Part shown: in pieces, positions 63,658-64,000 of the stretch
How positions within the stretch are numbered: position 1 is the first letter of the stretch
Layout: every line of letters starts with the position of its first letter
Assembly: GCA_027494015.1 (NCBI GenBank)
Contig: JAOSJP010000023.1
Location: forward strand, 186,001-250,000
Source of the DNA: Anaerolineae bacterium
GTDB taxonomy: Bacteria > Chloroflexota > Anaerolineae > Aggregatilineales > Aggregatilineaceae
Length of the DNA stretch: 64,000 bases
Direction: 5' to 3'
The notes under the pieces: model-generated
Database searches by the model: none
What the model saw: only the letters and a program-made list of their open reading frames with translations
What the model was told of the DNA's origin: nothing
Program-made: the position numbers and the translations under genes

Positions 63658-64000
63658 ATGAACAAATCGCGCGCGTTGACTCATTATACGCCCTTCCGCC
63701 CCTGGCTGGTTGTCCTGCTGGCGTGCGCCGTCTACCTGGGCACGATCTTCGCGGCCAACGACGCCGATCCGCTGGCCTTCGTCACGCTGGGCGAGTGCTT
63801 CAGCGCGTGCGCCGGGGCCGACGGCACCGCCTGCCCGCCGGACAGCGAAGGCTACGACGGGCAGTTCGCCTACTACATCGCCCGCGACCCCGCCGCCTCG
63901 CCGGACTGCCTGGACGCGCCCGCCTACCGCCTGCAGCGCATCCTGCTGCCCGCCCTGGCCCGCGCGCTGAGCCTGGGGCAGGCGACGCTGATCCCCTGGG
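63658..64000 (+). CDS. Polytopic membrane protein, N-terminal part (cut by window end)
   Basis: From ATG 63658: MNKSRALTHYTPFRPWLVVL forms the first helix, then a loop with four Cys and YDGQFAYYIARDP, AYRLQRILLPALARALSLGQ at the visible end. YDGQF...RDP followed by YRLQRI-LP is a motif I know from large bacterial membrane proteins resembling glycosyltransferases (mannosyltransferase-like, GT-C type). The gene runs off the window; about 114 residues are seen. Function uncertain. Confidence 0.65.
   Translation, partial: MNKSRALTHYTPFRPWLVVLLACAVYLGTIFAANDADPLAFVTLGECFSACAGADGTACPPDSEGYDGQFAYYIARDPAASPDCLDAPAYRLQRILLPALARALSLGQATLIPW

Overview
The window is a GC-rich bacterial chromosome segment, most likely from a Chloroflexota bacterium of the Anaerolineae type. 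This is an inference from protein style: a membrane Ser/Thr kinase with a very long Thr/Pro linker and a beta-propeller sensor, secreted WD40 proteins, an aspartase carrying a cyclic-nucleotide-binding domain, ROK-regulated sugar loci, and intergenic regions full of short palindromic and MITE-like repeats. No rRNA is present; one tRNA-Lys(CUU) is. Several apparent frameshifts lie in or near short G runs, including one in hisA, and a G/C homopolymer block sits at 11.16-11.25 kb. Part of the apparent gene decay may therefore be assembly error.

Layout. 0-5.5 kb: end of a 2-oxoacid oxidoreductase gamma subunit, a GDP-mannose 3,5-epimerase-like enzyme, a first OMP decarboxylase (pyrF), a nitrilase-family amidohydrolase and an MFS transporter. 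5.6-11.5 kb: a damaged four-gene island with two BrxC/BrxD-type ATPases and an Lhr-like helicase (BREX- or Ter-related), ended by a poly-G/C tract and a MITE with target-site duplication. 11.6-25.3 kb: the giant kinase, CoaE fused to an extra domain, ABC-F, an adenosine-specific kinase-family protein, YchF, and an overlapping leftward aspA-hisH-hisA operon. 25.9-31.9 kb: pyrBCDEF, fully translationally coupled, preceded by a promoter, a leader peptide and an intrinsic terminator arranged like the enterobacterial pyrBI attenuator. pyrD carries an in-frame copy of the dispersed repeat. A HAD phosphatase follows.

32-35.9 kb: a secreted WD40 protein, an MDR dehydrogenase and an orphan corrinoid protein. 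36-51.8 kb: a leftward pentose-utilisation locus with xylB, xylA, two Gfo/Idh/MocA proteins, two TIM-barrel epimerases, a sugar ABC transporter with two different ATPases, and a ROK (XylR-type) regulator. A sigma70 promoter precedes the regulator gene, with a sequence very like the Bacillus xyl operator lying across its start. 52-60 kb: a drug-efflux MFS and a stress locus (CopD-like membrane protein, unknown helical protein, YugP-type zinc protease, UspA, FtsH, small membrane protein, ferredoxin, Crp/Fnr regulator). Three transcription units here have the same 14-bp palindrome (CCGAC-AAAA-GTCGG type) centred exactly 41.5 bp before the predicted start, as expected for class II activation by the neighbouring Crp/Fnr protein. 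60-64 kb: tRNA-Lys with promoter and terminator, a GH31 alpha-glucosidase, an alkyltransferase-like protein, and the start of a polytopic membrane protein cut by the window edge.

The most interesting items are the pyr attenuator, the Crp/Fnr mini-regulon, the coding repeat inside pyrD, and the BREX/Ter-like ATPase-helicase island.
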